NCBI GenBank assembly: GCA_902785325.1
Contig: CACZXZ010000003.1
Location: forward strand, 19,357 to 83,356
DNA: 64,000 nt
Direction: 5' to 3'
From: an uncultured Succinivibrio sp.
GTDB taxonomy: Bacteria > Pseudomonadota > Gammaproteobacteria > Enterobacterales > Succinivibrionaceae
A program made the position numbers and the translations under genes. Position 1 is the stretch's first letter, and each line of letters begins with the position of its first letter. The notes beneath the pieces were generated by a model. It ran no database searches. It was given only the letters and a program-made list of their open reading frames with translations, and was not told the DNA's origin. Shown here in pieces: positions 1-8,150 of the stretch.

Positions 1-492
1 TCTGGTGAGTCTATTTGGGATATTAAAAAGTACTACGGTGTAGTCTCAGGTGCCCTTCATCTTGATTATCGTGTCAATGGCTCTGCTATTAACGTAGTGT
101 TGTCAGGTTTCTATGATTCTATTGGTCTATATAACAAACCATCAGATGAGGAGATCATGATTGCAAGACGTTGGCTATCTCTAGCAGGTCTAGCTTCAAA
201 AGAGCACGATTCCTTTAAAGCCTTATCATTTGGTCAACAAAGATTATTACTTATTGTACGCGCTCTAGTTAAGAACCCACCACTATTGATCTTAGATGAG
301 CCTCTACAAGGCTTAGATGGTTATGCTAGAGCTTTGGTAAAATCCTTTATTAGCTATGTAATGCAAAATGGTAAGACTAGTATTCTGTTTGTATCTCACC
401 ATCAAGAGGATTTACCTGAAGGCTTTACTAATAGACTAACCTTTGTACCAGATGGAGATAACTTCAAAGTAGTACAGGAAAAGTTAAACTAA
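1..492 (+). CDS. modF: Molybdate ABC transporter ATP-binding protein ModF, C-terminal part (5' end outside window)
   Basis: The frame is open from base 1, so this is the last 163 codons of a longer gene. It matches the second ATPase half of ModF, a cytoplasmic double-ABC protein linked to molybdate uptake. Visible are GESIWDIKK near the start, the ABC signature as LSFGQQR, Walker B LLILDEPLQGLD and the switch His in FVSHHQED. E. coli ModF is about 490 residues, so roughly the first two thirds lies to the left. The gene converges on proA across a shared terminator. An internal GTG at 97 should not be taken as the start because homology continues upstream of it. Confidence 0.9.
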   Translation, partial: SGESIWDIKKYYGVVSGALHLDYRVNGSAINVVLSGFYDSIGLYNKPSDEEIMIARRWLSLAGLASKEHDSFKALSFGQQRLLLIVRALVKNPPLLILDEPLQGLDGYARALVKSFISYVMQNGKTSILFVSHHQEDLPEGFTNRLTFVPDGDNFKVVQEKLN

Positions 493-497
493 CTCTT

Positions 498-530
498 AAA
501 AATAAAGCTGCTTTTAGCAGCTTTATTTTT
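498..530. terminator. Bidirectional intrinsic terminator between modF and proA
   Basis: A perfect 14-bp stem (AAAAATAAAGCTGC with its complement) encloses the loop TTTTA and is flanked by A and T runs on both sides. It lies between the convergent modF and proA genes and can serve both. Confidence 0.85.
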
Positions 531-549
531 GACTGTACCTATAGCTAGA

Positions 550-1806
550 TTAACGTCTAGTCAAATAGTCACCTTCACATACATATTGATAGGTTGTAAG
601 CTCTTGTAAAGCCATAGGTCCACGAGCGTGAAGTTTCTGTGTAGAAATAGCAACTTCAGCACCTAAACCAAATTGACCACCGTCTGAAAAACGGGTGGAA
701 GCATTTACATAGACACAAGCTGAGCCTGCTGCATGTGTAAAGATTTTAGCGTTTTTAACGCTGTCAGTTAAAATAGCATCAGAGTGAGAGGCATGGTGCA
801 ATCTTAACTGCTCTACTGCTTCATAGACATCAGAAATTACTTTAACGTTCATAGCTAAAGATAAAAACTCTCTGTCTAGATCTTCACTCTTACCCTCTTG
901 TAAATAAGGGTAGTCTTTAAAGTAGTCATAAGCCACACCATGAGCAAAGACAGTAACTTGCTTCTCCTTTAATTTAGGAGTGAGTAACTCAATAAACTTT
1001 TGAGCAATTTTTTCGTGCAACAACAAAGTATCTAAAGAGTTACAAGCTGATGGTTTTTGAGTCTTGGCATTTATGATGATATCCACACAACGATTTAAAT
1101 CAGCACTCTCATCTACAAAGATATGAGAAATACCAAAACCACCAATTATTACAGGGATTGAGGATTCTTTTTGACACATTCTTTGTAGAGCTTCACCACC
1201 ACGTGGAATTAACACATCGATATACTCGTTTAAGGCAAGCATTTTAGCTACATACTCTCTACTAGTATCATCTAAGAAGGTTACCATGTGCTCATCTAGG
1301 CCTAAGTTCTTTAAAGCAGAGCAAATTAGCTTATGCAATACTCTATTGGTATTGATAGCTTCTTTACCACCACGTAAAAAACAAGCATTGCCAGATTTTA
1401 AGCATAAAGCTGCAATATCTACAGTCACGTTAGGACGAGCTTCGTAAATTACGCCTACCACGCCAAATGGAACTGCTCTCTTGTATAAAGTAAGACCATT
1501 TTCTAAAGTTCTGCCGTCATATAACCTATCGGTAGGATCGTCAAGTAAAGCAACCTTTTTAACGCCTTCTACCATTTCTGTAAAACGACTATCGTTTAAG
1601 GTTAAGCGATCTACTAAAGCTTGATTTAACTTATTATCACAAGCTTGTTGTACATCTAGTTTATTAGCAGAAAAGATCTCATCTTTATGCTCTTGCAACA
1701 CCTTTGCAATGTTATTTAAAGCTTCATTCTTTTTAGAAGTTTCTAAAACTGCTAAATCATAAGAAGCGCGTCTACATGCTTTTGCTAATTCAACTATATC
1801 TGTCAT
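550..1806 (-). CDS. proA: Gamma-glutamyl phosphate reductase ProA
   Basis: Second enzyme of proline synthesis: it reduces gamma-glutamyl phosphate to glutamate semialdehyde with NADPH in the cytoplasm. The 418 residues match the usual length (E. coli 417). Family motifs include VIYEARPNVTVD near residues 119-130, LKSGNACFLRGGKEA near 136-150, and PSACNSLDT with the expected catalytic Cys255. The ATG follows the proB stop codon TAA with no intervening base, so the two are co-transcribed and probably translationally coupled. Third gene of frsA-proB-proA. Confidence 0.97.
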   Translation of the reverse strand: MTDIVELAKACRRASYDLAVLETSKKNEALNNIAKVLQEHKDEIFSANKLDVQQACDNKLNQALVDRLTLNDSRFTEMVEGVKKVALLDDPTDRLYDGRTLENGLTLYKRAVPFGVVGVIYEARPNVTVDIAALCLKSGNACFLRGGKEAINTNRVLHKLICSALKNLGLDEHMVTFLDDTSREYVAKMLALNEYIDVLIPRGGEALQRMCQKESSIPVIIGGFGISHIFVDESADLNRCVDIIINAKTQKPSACNSLDTLLLHEKIAQKFIELLTPKLKEKQVTVFAHGVAYDYFKDYPYLQEGKSEDLDREFLSLAMNVKVISDVYEAVEQLRLHHASHSDAILTDSVKNAKIFTHAAGSACVYVNASTRFSDGGQFGLGAEVAISTQKLHARGPMALQELTTYQYVCEGDYLTRR

Positions 1807-2925
1807 TTACTTATCCACTAAAACTAAATCGTCACGATGAACAGCTACATCACCATGGGTAAAACCTAAAATGCTTTCAATATCCTTTGAATCATGCTTG
1901 ATAATTAAGCTTAGTTCTTCAGAAGAATAGCGGGTTAAGCCTCTTGCAATTACCTTTCCATCAAGATCTTTTAACTGCACTGTAGCACCACGTAAGAACT
2001 CTTTTTCAACCCTTACAATACCCTTTGGCAGTAAGGAAGATCCCCTGCTTACAATAGCTTTGACAGCACCTTCATCTAAAACTAAGGAGCCTGCAGCTCT
2101 TGTTGCTGAACTTATCCAAGACTTACGTGCAAGAATTGGAGTTTTAGAAGGTTCAAAAGTGGTACCTACTCCTTTTCCTTGAACTAAATCTAAAATAGCT
2201 AATGGATTTTCACCTGAAGCGATAATCATTTTGACACCAGCCTCTGTTGCAGTTTTAGCTGCTTTAATCTTAGTTGCCATACCACCAGTACCTAGACTAG
2301 TACCAGAGCCACCTGCAATTTCAATAATATGCTCATCAATTTTTTCAACAGTTGTGATTAACTTTGCATTAGGATCTTTTCTAGGATCTGAGCTATACAA
2401 ACCTTTTTGATCGGTCAATAGGATGACTAAATCTGCTTCAACTAAAACACCTGATAAAGCAGCTAAATTGTCATTATCACCAACTTTAATTTCAGATACA
2501 CATACAGCATCATTCTCATTGATGATAGGGATGATTCCCATTTCTAATAAAGCAAATAAGGTATCACGAGCATTTAAGTAGCGGTCGCGATTATCAAGAT
2601 CAGCTCTAGTAATTAGAATTTGACCTACTTTTAAATCATAAATTGAAAACAAAGATTCCCACTGCTCAATGAGTTTAACTTGACCAATAGAAGCTAACAT
2701 CTGCTTGAAGCGTACTTCTTTTGGTAATTGAACATGATTTAAAAATTCACGACCTGCGGCAATAGCACCTGAGGATACTAAGATAACCTCAGCCCCTTGC
2801 TCTTTTAATTTATGTACAGTTCTTACAATTTCAAGCATATGGGCTCTATCTAAATTTTTAGAGCCATTAGTTAAAGTGCTAGAGCCTAATTTGATAACAA
2901 TTCTTTTATTCTTTAAAGAAGACAT
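1807..2925 (-). CDS. proB: Glutamate 5-kinase ProB with PUA domain
   Basis: First enzyme of proline synthesis: it phosphorylates glutamate at the gamma-carboxyl with ATP and is normally feedback-inhibited by proline. The N-terminal amino-acid kinase domain shows IVIKLGSSTL, VSSGAIAAG, NENDAV and GTGGMATKI; a PUA domain fills roughly residues 275-372. Length 372 is close to the E. coli enzyme (367). It starts four bases after the frsA stop and ends directly at the proA start codon. In E. coli, proBA also lie close to frsA, so part of the ancestral neighbourhood is kept. Confidence 0.97.
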   Translation of the reverse strand: MSSLKNKRIVIKLGSSTLTNGSKNLDRAHMLEIVRTVHKLKEQGAEVILVSSGAIAAGREFLNHVQLPKEVRFKQMLASIGQVKLIEQWESLFSIYDLKVGQILITRADLDNRDRYLNARDTLFALLEMGIIPIINENDAVCVSEIKVGDNDNLAALSGVLVEADLVILLTDQKGLYSSDPRKDPNAKLITTVEKIDEHIIEIAGGSGTSLGTGGMATKIKAAKTATEAGVKMIIASGENPLAILDLVQGKGVGTTFEPSKTPILARKSWISSATRAAGSLVLDEGAVKAIVSRGSSLLPKGIVRVEKEFLRGATVQLKDLDGKVIARGLTRYSSEELSLIIKHDSKDIESILGFTHGDVAVHRDDLVLVDK

Positions 2926-2929
2926 CTGT

Positions 2930-4189
2930 CTAAATTCCTAACTTCTCTTCTAAGAAGGAAACGATTTTAAATACTGCATCTTTAGCAAAAGATGCATAGC
3001 CTACATTGTCATGAGTGTACACAGTAAGATCTCTAAAATTATGTTTCATCAAATCAAGATCTGCATTAGAAACATAAGAGTCCTTAATCGCACACAGCAA
3101 GGTGGGGACTGTACATTGATTAGAGTTAGACAAAATGCCTTGCTCTTTTAAGGAGAAAATTTTAAATCGTGGGGTTAGAATATCCCAATTGCTTGCATCT
3201 AAGTTTAGTCGATTACAAAATGAAGATCTTAGACACAAAGGCATGGAATCTAAGTATTCTTTGTCAGAAAAAATTGAATGCACGTAAGGTCTGTTTAAAA
3301 TAATTGCTCTAACCTTATTAGGTTGCAAGATACAGGCTCTAAGACAAGAGGCTGCACCTATATCACCGCCCATAAGAGCGATTCTTTTGGCATCAACATA
3401 AGGCAAACTTGCTAGATGATCAATAGCTTTCTCCACAAAGGCTGAATAATGATCATTTAAGTTTAATTTTTCACAAGCACCGATGCCTGGCATCTCAATT
3501 ACGAACATTGCAATGTTCTTTGGCTTAAAGAAATCGTTATAGATGCGGTAATAATTAGCAATACTATTACCATAGGAGCACACACAAATTACACAAGGTA
3601 ATTGTTTTTCATTCGTAGGTAAATGAAGATAACCTGTAACCTTTTTATTATCTACTAAGAAGGTTTCTTCTCGAAGCTCTAAGGAATTTGGATCAACCTT
3701 ATACATTTCCTTATAGTAACGACGACATAACACATCAGCATTACTTGCCTGAGAATCACCTTTTAAATTTGGGTATGCTGCAATAGCAAAATATCGTGAG
3801 GCCATACGATATTGATGACTTGCTTGTACAAAATCCCCCTTTTCTATTGCATCATGAGCAATTTGAACTCTTCTTTGGGCAATAGTGCAAAACTCGTAAA
3901 TCCAATTACCAGCACCATACTCTTTTACAGTATCTAAACACTCTTGCCTTGAACGAGGATTTTTAGATACACAGATATTAGATAAAGCTAAATCAATATC
4001 TAAAGGATTGCCACCGCCTAGAGTCCAAAGGAAACGGTGAATAGGACGATAAAAATCTTTTTCAAAACCATAAGCAAGATCAACTCTAGATAGTTTTGGC
4101 AGAGGGCACCCACTATTAGATATGACAGAGGTTTCTAAAAAATCAAACCTAGGTTTAAACAATTCTTCACTAAGATTTTCGTAAGTCAT
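2930..4189 (-). CDS. frsA: FrsA-like alpha/beta-hydrolase-fold protein
   Basis: Resembles FrsA (YafA), a cytoplasmic alpha/beta-hydrolase-fold protein linked in E. coli to the fermentation/respiration balance through binding of unphosphorylated EIIA-Glc. The N-terminal half has NLSEELFKPRF and the GNWIYE and AAYPNLKGD motifs; the hydrolase fold starts near residue 185. The nucleophile elbow reads GGDIGA, with Asp276 where hydrolases have Ser; E. coli FrsA also lacks Ser there, so activity is uncertain. Length 419 against 414 in E. coli. An AAGGACGG ribosome site precedes the ATG. It leads a tight unit with proB and proA, transcribed away from the box-rich region to its right. Confidence 0.88.
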   Translation of the reverse strand: MTYENLSEELFKPRFDFLETSVISNSGCPLPKLSRVDLAYGFEKDFYRPIHRFLWTLGGGNPLDIDLALSNICVSKNPRSRQECLDTVKEYGAGNWIYEFCTIAQRRVQIAHDAIEKGDFVQASHQYRMASRYFAIAAYPNLKGDSQASNADVLCRRYYKEMYKVDPNSLELREETFLVDNKKVTGYLHLPTNEKQLPCVICVCSYGNSIANYYRIYNDFFKPKNIAMFVIEMPGIGACEKLNLNDHYSAFVEKAIDHLASLPYVDAKRIALMGGDIGAASCLRACILQPNKVRAIILNRPYVHSIFSDKEYLDSMPLCLRSSFCNRLNLDASNWDILTPRFKIFSLKEQGILSNSNQCTVPTLLCAIKDSYVSNADLDLMKHNFRDLTVYTHDNVGYASFAKDAVFKIVSFLEEKLGI

Positions 4190-4278
4190 CTATCCGTCCT
4201 TAAACAAGTACTTAATTGTACCTAATATTTATAGATTGTGCATAGAATTGCAAAATGCTCTAAGAAATAGCAGATGAG

Positions 4279-5238
4279 TTTTCCACAGGTTAAAAATAGG
4301 AGTTTTCCACAGTTTCCACACTATTCCACAGAGTTTTCCACAGCTATTGTGAAAAAAGTGTAAAAATCATTGTGGGTTTAATACAATTTTTGAAAATGAA
4401 ATGCTAAATTTAAGTTAAAGAAACGTTAATACATCAAAACTCACTAAATTTTAAAAAAGTCAACAAAATTTCTTACTTTATGATCTAAAAGATATTTTTT
4501 AATAAAATTTTCATTTGTTACTATGTTTCGACAAAATTTAAGTAAAATTCTTGTCAATAGATATAATTTATAGGTTGATTTAAGAGCTAAATTGTAAATT
4601 CACCATGGTGAAAAATTTGGGGCATAAAATAACCAATTTAGACTAAATTCCACTATTTTCACAAAAGTTTTCCACAGCTGTGGAAAACTTTTTCCACAGT
4701 CTTACTTTTACAGTTTAAAAACTAATTTAAAACTCTATCTATTTGTTTTTATTATAATTTACTTATATTATTCACTTTCTTTGGATACGTTTTTTGAACT
4801 ATATCTCATCGCAAAAAATTTAATATTTTTATTTTCCACCAAGTTTTCCACAGGTTGTTTAAAACTAAAAAATATCCATTCAAATTTTCAAAAATGAAAG
4901 TTTAGTTATTTAAAGAAATTTTTATACCGTTTATAAGATACTAACATACTGATTTCTTGATATATTTTATTAAATTTTTAACGCTATTAAGTTTGTTTTC
5001 TCCAAAACTTCATTTTACTTAAAGCCGATTTTCTTCAAGAATTACTTTTTTCCACACCTTATTTTCTAAGCTCTGGTGCAAAATTACTTTATCTATTTGA
5101 TTTTACAATAAGTTTTGATAGTCAAGCACTTTTTAAAATTTGTTTTCCACAGAGGCAAAAGGTCCAATTTATCCTAATTATCCACAGTTTTCAACACAAT
5201 CCACAGAGTTTTCCACAGCTGTTGATATTTTTTCCACA
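4279..5238. repeat. Cluster of DnaA-box-like 9-mers
   Basis: TTTTCCACA is present on the plus strand at 4279, 4303, 4334, 4668, 4690, 4844, 5048, 5143, 5209 and 5230, and on the minus strand at 4679-4687. An exact TTATCCACA lies at 5178-5186. Near matches are GTTTCCACA at 4312, TATTCCACA at 4322, TTTTCCACC at 4832, TTTTCAACA at 5188 and CAATCCACA at 5197. Nearly all share one orientation. TTATCCACA is the classical strong DnaA box; TTTTCCACA differs at one position and, as I recall, is the consensus reported for cyanobacterial DnaA. Confidence 0.75.
4663..4692. repeat. 30-bp perfect palindrome made of two convergent DnaA-like boxes
   Basis: The left half AAAAGTTTTCCACAG is followed directly by its exact reverse complement, with no loop. 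Each arm contains a TTTTCCACA box, and a third box starts at 4690. The absence of a spacer favours a protein-binding site over an RNA terminator. Confidence 0.7.
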
Positions 5239-5373
5239 GGGTATATTTTTTTATCCAAAATTTATTTTCTGAAAGTCCTTTTTTGTTCCTATCTAAATTT
5301 TTTCAAATGAAAATTTTGGCTAATTTTGTACATTTTTGTACTTTACTTTTTTTTATCCTGCCTTCTTTAAATT

Positions 5374-5382
5374 TGGTATGAT
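5374..5382 (+). promoter_or_regulatory. Possible extended -10 promoter of murJ
   Basis: TGGTATGAT fits an extended -10 element (TGn followed by a TATAAT-like hexamer) 27 bases upstream of the murJ start. No good -35 hexamer is visible, which extended -10 promoters tolerate. Confidence 0.4.
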
Positions 5383-5408
5383 GTGCAAAAAAATTAAAGG
5401 ATCTGCTC

Positions 5409-6974
5409 GTGAATACCAAACCTAAATCAAGACTCTTGCGCTCTGGCGCTGTAACAGCGTTTGCTACCTTTTTATCAAGAATTCTAGGCATGCTAAGAGA
5501 TATTGCCATAGCTTCTATCTTAGGTGCTTCTTTATCTGCTGACGTTTACTTTTTTGCAAACAGAATTCCTAACTTTTTCCGTCGTCTATTTGCTGAAGGT
5601 GCTTTTTCACAAGCCTTTGTGCCTGTAATGAGTAAAACAAAAGAGTTAAACGATAAAAAGAAACTAGACGATCTTTTAAATAAAACTACAGGTACCTTAG
5701 CTACCATTGTGTTAGGGGTTACTTTAGTTGGTATGTTAGGATCCCCTATTTTTACAGCAATCTTTGGTTGGGGTTGGTTTCAGTCCTATTTAAACGGGGA
5801 CAGTGATAGCATTAAGTTTGTGGAAGCTAGTTATCTTTTAAAAATTACTTTTCCATACCTTTTCTTTATAACCTTAACTGCCATTACTAGTGCTATCTTA
5901 AACGTACATGGTAAGTTTTTAATTCCAGCAATTACCCCTTGTGTCTTAAACATTACCTTAATTACCACTGCTTATCTTGTAGCTCCTTACTTTAAAGATG
6001 CTAACGAGGTTTTAGCTTACGGTATGGTGGTAGGAGGTGTATTGCAACTATTATTGCAAATACCATTTATTATCAAATTAAAGATCTTTATCATTCCAAA
6101 ATTTGATTGGCACCATGAAGGGGTAACTAAGATTAGAAAGCTAATGCTTCCTGCTATTGTAGGTATCAGTGCAAGTCAAATTAACTTAATTGTAAACACA
6201 GCTTTAGCTTCTTTCTTAGCAACAGGAGCCATTTCTTATCTATATTATTCTGACCGTTTACTAGAGTTTCCTATAGGTATTTTTGCAGTTGCTATTTCTA
6301 CTGTGATTTTACCTGCCTTATCTAAAATTGATATTGAGGTAAATAAAGACAAATATGTAAAAACTTTAGAATGGGGTATTAAGTTAGTACTACTTTTAGG
6401 TATCCCATCCATGTGTGGCATTATTGCCTTAAAAGAGCCTATCATCAGAACTATCTTTATGCGTGGTGCTTTTACAAGCGAGCATGTACTTTTATCCTCA
6501 GCATCCCTTTTAGCTTCAATTTCAGGCCTTTGCGCCATCATGCTAGTAAGAGTTTTAGTGCAAGGTTTTGCCGCTATTGAAGATACTAAAACTCCTGTAA
6601 GATGCTCTTTAATAGCAATTTTTTCAAATATAGTGTTTAACTTAATTCTTGTTTGGCCTTTAGATTATGTAGGTTTAGCTTTATCAACAGCTCTAGCTGC
6701 CTTTGTAAATCTGTCACTACTATTCTACTTTTTACACAAAAAGAGCATTTATACCTTATCTTTAAGTACTATTCTTTTCATTGTCAAAGCACTTTTAGCA
6801 GGTGCGCTGATGGGGGTAGTGTTAAAGTATTTAGCCCCTGAATTTGACGCTTGGGTTAAGATGACTACTTTTGAAGCTGCTTGCTATTTAGCTTTGTTTG
6901 TAAGCATTGGCTCTGTAATTTATGCTGCTACTTGCTTGCTCTTAGGTATCAAGCCATCAAGTATCAAAATGTAG
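5409..6974 (+). CDS. murJ: Lipid II flippase MurJ
   Basis: Integral inner-membrane flippase of the MOP superfamily that moves lipid-linked peptidoglycan precursor across the cytoplasmic membrane. Length 521 fits the family (E. coli 511). The N-terminus has ILGMLRDIAIASILGAS and DVYFFANRIPNFFRRLFAEGAFSQAFVPV, hallmark residues of MurJ, followed by about 14 hydrophobic segments. The start is GTG at 5409 with AAAGGA upstream. It reads away from the box-rich intergenic region and appears to be a single-gene unit. Confidence 0.96.
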   Translation: MNTKPKSRLLRSGAVTAFATFLSRILGMLRDIAIASILGASLSADVYFFANRIPNFFRRLFAEGAFSQAFVPVMSKTKELNDKKKLDDLLNKTTGTLATIVLGVTLVGMLGSPIFTAIFGWGWFQSYLNGDSDSIKFVEASYLLKITFPYLFFITLTAITSAILNVHGKFLIPAITPCVLNITLITTAYLVAPYFKDANEVLAYGMVVGGVLQLLLQIPFIIKLKIFIIPKFDWHHEGVTKIRKLMLPAIVGISASQINLIVNTALASFLATGAISYLYYSDRLLEFPIGIFAVAISTVILPALSKIDIEVNKDKYVKTLEWGIKLVLLLGIPSMCGIIALKEPIIRTIFMRGAFTSEHVLLSSASLLASISGLCAIMLVRVLVQGFAAIEDTKTPVRCSLIAIFSNIVFNLILVWPLDYVGLALSTALAAFVNLSLLFYFLHKKSIYTLSLSTILFIVKALLAGALMGVVLKYLAPEFDAWVKMTTFEAACYLALFVSIGSVIYAATCLLLGIKPSSIKM

Positions 6975-7095
6975 ACAACCATTTGATTATTTTAAAAATT
7001 TTGCACCTTCGTGCACAAATATAGTAATAACTCCATGAATTTGTACTACTTTTAACTTATAGTTAGAAAAAAGAAGGCAAACTTGGAGGTAAGCT

Positions 7096-8013
7096 ATGAA
7101 GCAATACAATAATATTCTCGTTGTTGCTGAGCCTAAAAAAGATGTGCAACTAGCTTTAAAAAGAGCCCTTGAGATAACTCGTTATAATCCTAGGGCTACT
7201 ATTACCTATTTTAGAGTTGCTTATGATTATAGCTATGACTTAATTATTTTAAATAAAGTCAAAGAAAAGCTAGTAGTAAGTGATGTCGAGAAAACTTACC
7301 TTGAGCACATGGAAAAGGTGATTAGTGAGTACCGCACCGAAGAGAATTTAGATACTCCTATCATTCCTAAAGTAGTAGAAAGCAAGGATGTAGGTGAGGC
7401 GGTTATTGAGGAAGTAAACTCAGGTAACTATGATTTAATTATCAAAGCTGCTAACAACCACAGTGTGCTAGATTCTATTATCTTTACTCCTATTGATTGG
7501 TACATTCTAAGAAACTCAAAAGTACCTGTAATCATTGCTAAAGAAAATGGCTACGCTGAAGGTAGCAACATCGTGGTATGCGTTGATTTTGCAACCAAAA
7601 ATCATAGTCAATCTAACCTTGCTATGCTTAGAGAGGCTCAAATCCTTGCTAAGTTAATTCATGGTACTATTCATTTAGTAAACTCAGCTCCTGTTTACTT
7701 ACCAAGTATCATGATTGAAATTCCTCACTATTCACCAGCTCTTTACGAGCAAAATATCGTTGATGAGCACAAGAATAGACTTAGAGATTTTGCCTTAAAG
7801 CACCATATTCCACTAGAGCAATGTCATACCAAAGAAGGTATGCCTGATGATGTAATACCAAAAGTATGCTCTCAATTAAAACCTTGCGCAGTCTTTATAG
7901 GATCTGCAGGTCGCAGTGGCATTATGGCAACCTTAATTGGCAATACTTGTGAAGAAATTGTCGATGAAATTGATGCTGATCTATTTGTACTAAGTAGCAA
8001 GGCTATCAACTAA
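7096..8013 (+). CDS. uspE: Tandem universal stress protein UspE
   Basis: Cytoplasmic stress protein of two fused Usp domains (about residues 1-150 and 155-305). Similarity to E. coli UspE (316 aa) is clear in the opening QYNNILVVAEP, in IIFTPIDWYILR and in the C-terminal GSAGRSGIMATLIGNTCEEIVDEIDADLFVLS, which carries the GSxGRxG nucleotide-binding pattern. A strong GGAGG precedes the ATG. The gene stands alone and ends at a 13-bp hairpin. The exact biochemical role of UspE is not settled in the family; it is associated with stress survival and motility control. Confidence 0.9.
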   Translation: MKQYNNILVVAEPKKDVQLALKRALEITRYNPRATITYFRVAYDYSYDLIILNKVKEKLVVSDVEKTYLEHMEKVISEYRTEENLDTPIIPKVVESKDVGEAVIEEVNSGNYDLIIKAANNHSVLDSIIFTPIDWYILRNSKVPVIIAKENGYAEGSNIVVCVDFATKNHSQSNLAMLREAQILAKLIHGTIHLVNSAPVYLPSIMIEIPHYSPALYEQNIVDEHKNRLRDFALKHHIPLEQCHTKEGMPDDVIPKVCSQLKPCAVFIGSAGRSGIMATLIGNTCEEIVDEIDADLFVLSSKAIN

Positions 8014-8036
8014 CCTTACTTAAGGCTTACATATAT

Positions 8037-8076
8037 AGTTGTGCAAATTAAGCTTAAAAGGCAAATTTGCACAACT
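8037..8076 (+). terminator. Probable intrinsic terminator after uspE
   Basis: AGTTGTGCAAATT at 8037-8049 pairs perfectly with AATTTGCACAACT at 8064-8076 across a 14-nt loop and runs into a short T tract. The stem has few GC pairs, so termination strength is uncertain. Confidence 0.6.
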
Positions 8077-8100
8077 TTTGGGAAATTTCTTTTAATTTTT

Positions 8101-8150
8101 TAAATAGCGTTTAAAATTAGCACATTGATTTTATATAAGAGCGCTATTTA
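8101..8150 (+). promoter_or_regulatory. Inverted repeat abutting the AEC transporter start codon
   Basis: TAAATAGCG at 8101-8109 is the exact reverse complement of CGCTATTTA at 8142-8150, and the right arm touches the ATG at 8151. The 32-nt spacing would suit a protein dimer or an RNA hairpin that hides the weak ribosome site. Confidence 0.4.

Larger units (their letters stand above)
4190..5408. other. Long AT-rich intergenic region with DnaA-box-like clusters (candidate origin or DnaA-binding locus)
   Basis: This 1.2-kb stretch has no credible gene and separates divergent frsA and murJ. It is very AT-rich and carries at least a dozen TTTTCCACA/TTATCCACA 9-mers, mainly at 4279-4342, 4668-4698 and 5143-5238. 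Between the clusters lie low-complexity A/T tracts (for example 4380-4560 and 4860-5040) that could unwind. A 14-bp palindrome centred on CCATGG lies at 4599-4612. GATC occurs only about twice, unlike E. coli oriC, and no dnaA, dnaN, gidA or rpmH lies nearby. Replication origin or DnaA-titration site is an inference. Confidence 0.45.

Noticed and set aside
5303-5509. 68-codon minus-strand ORF over the murJ start
   Set aside because: It overlaps the N-terminus of murJ, lacks family features and is a shadow frame.
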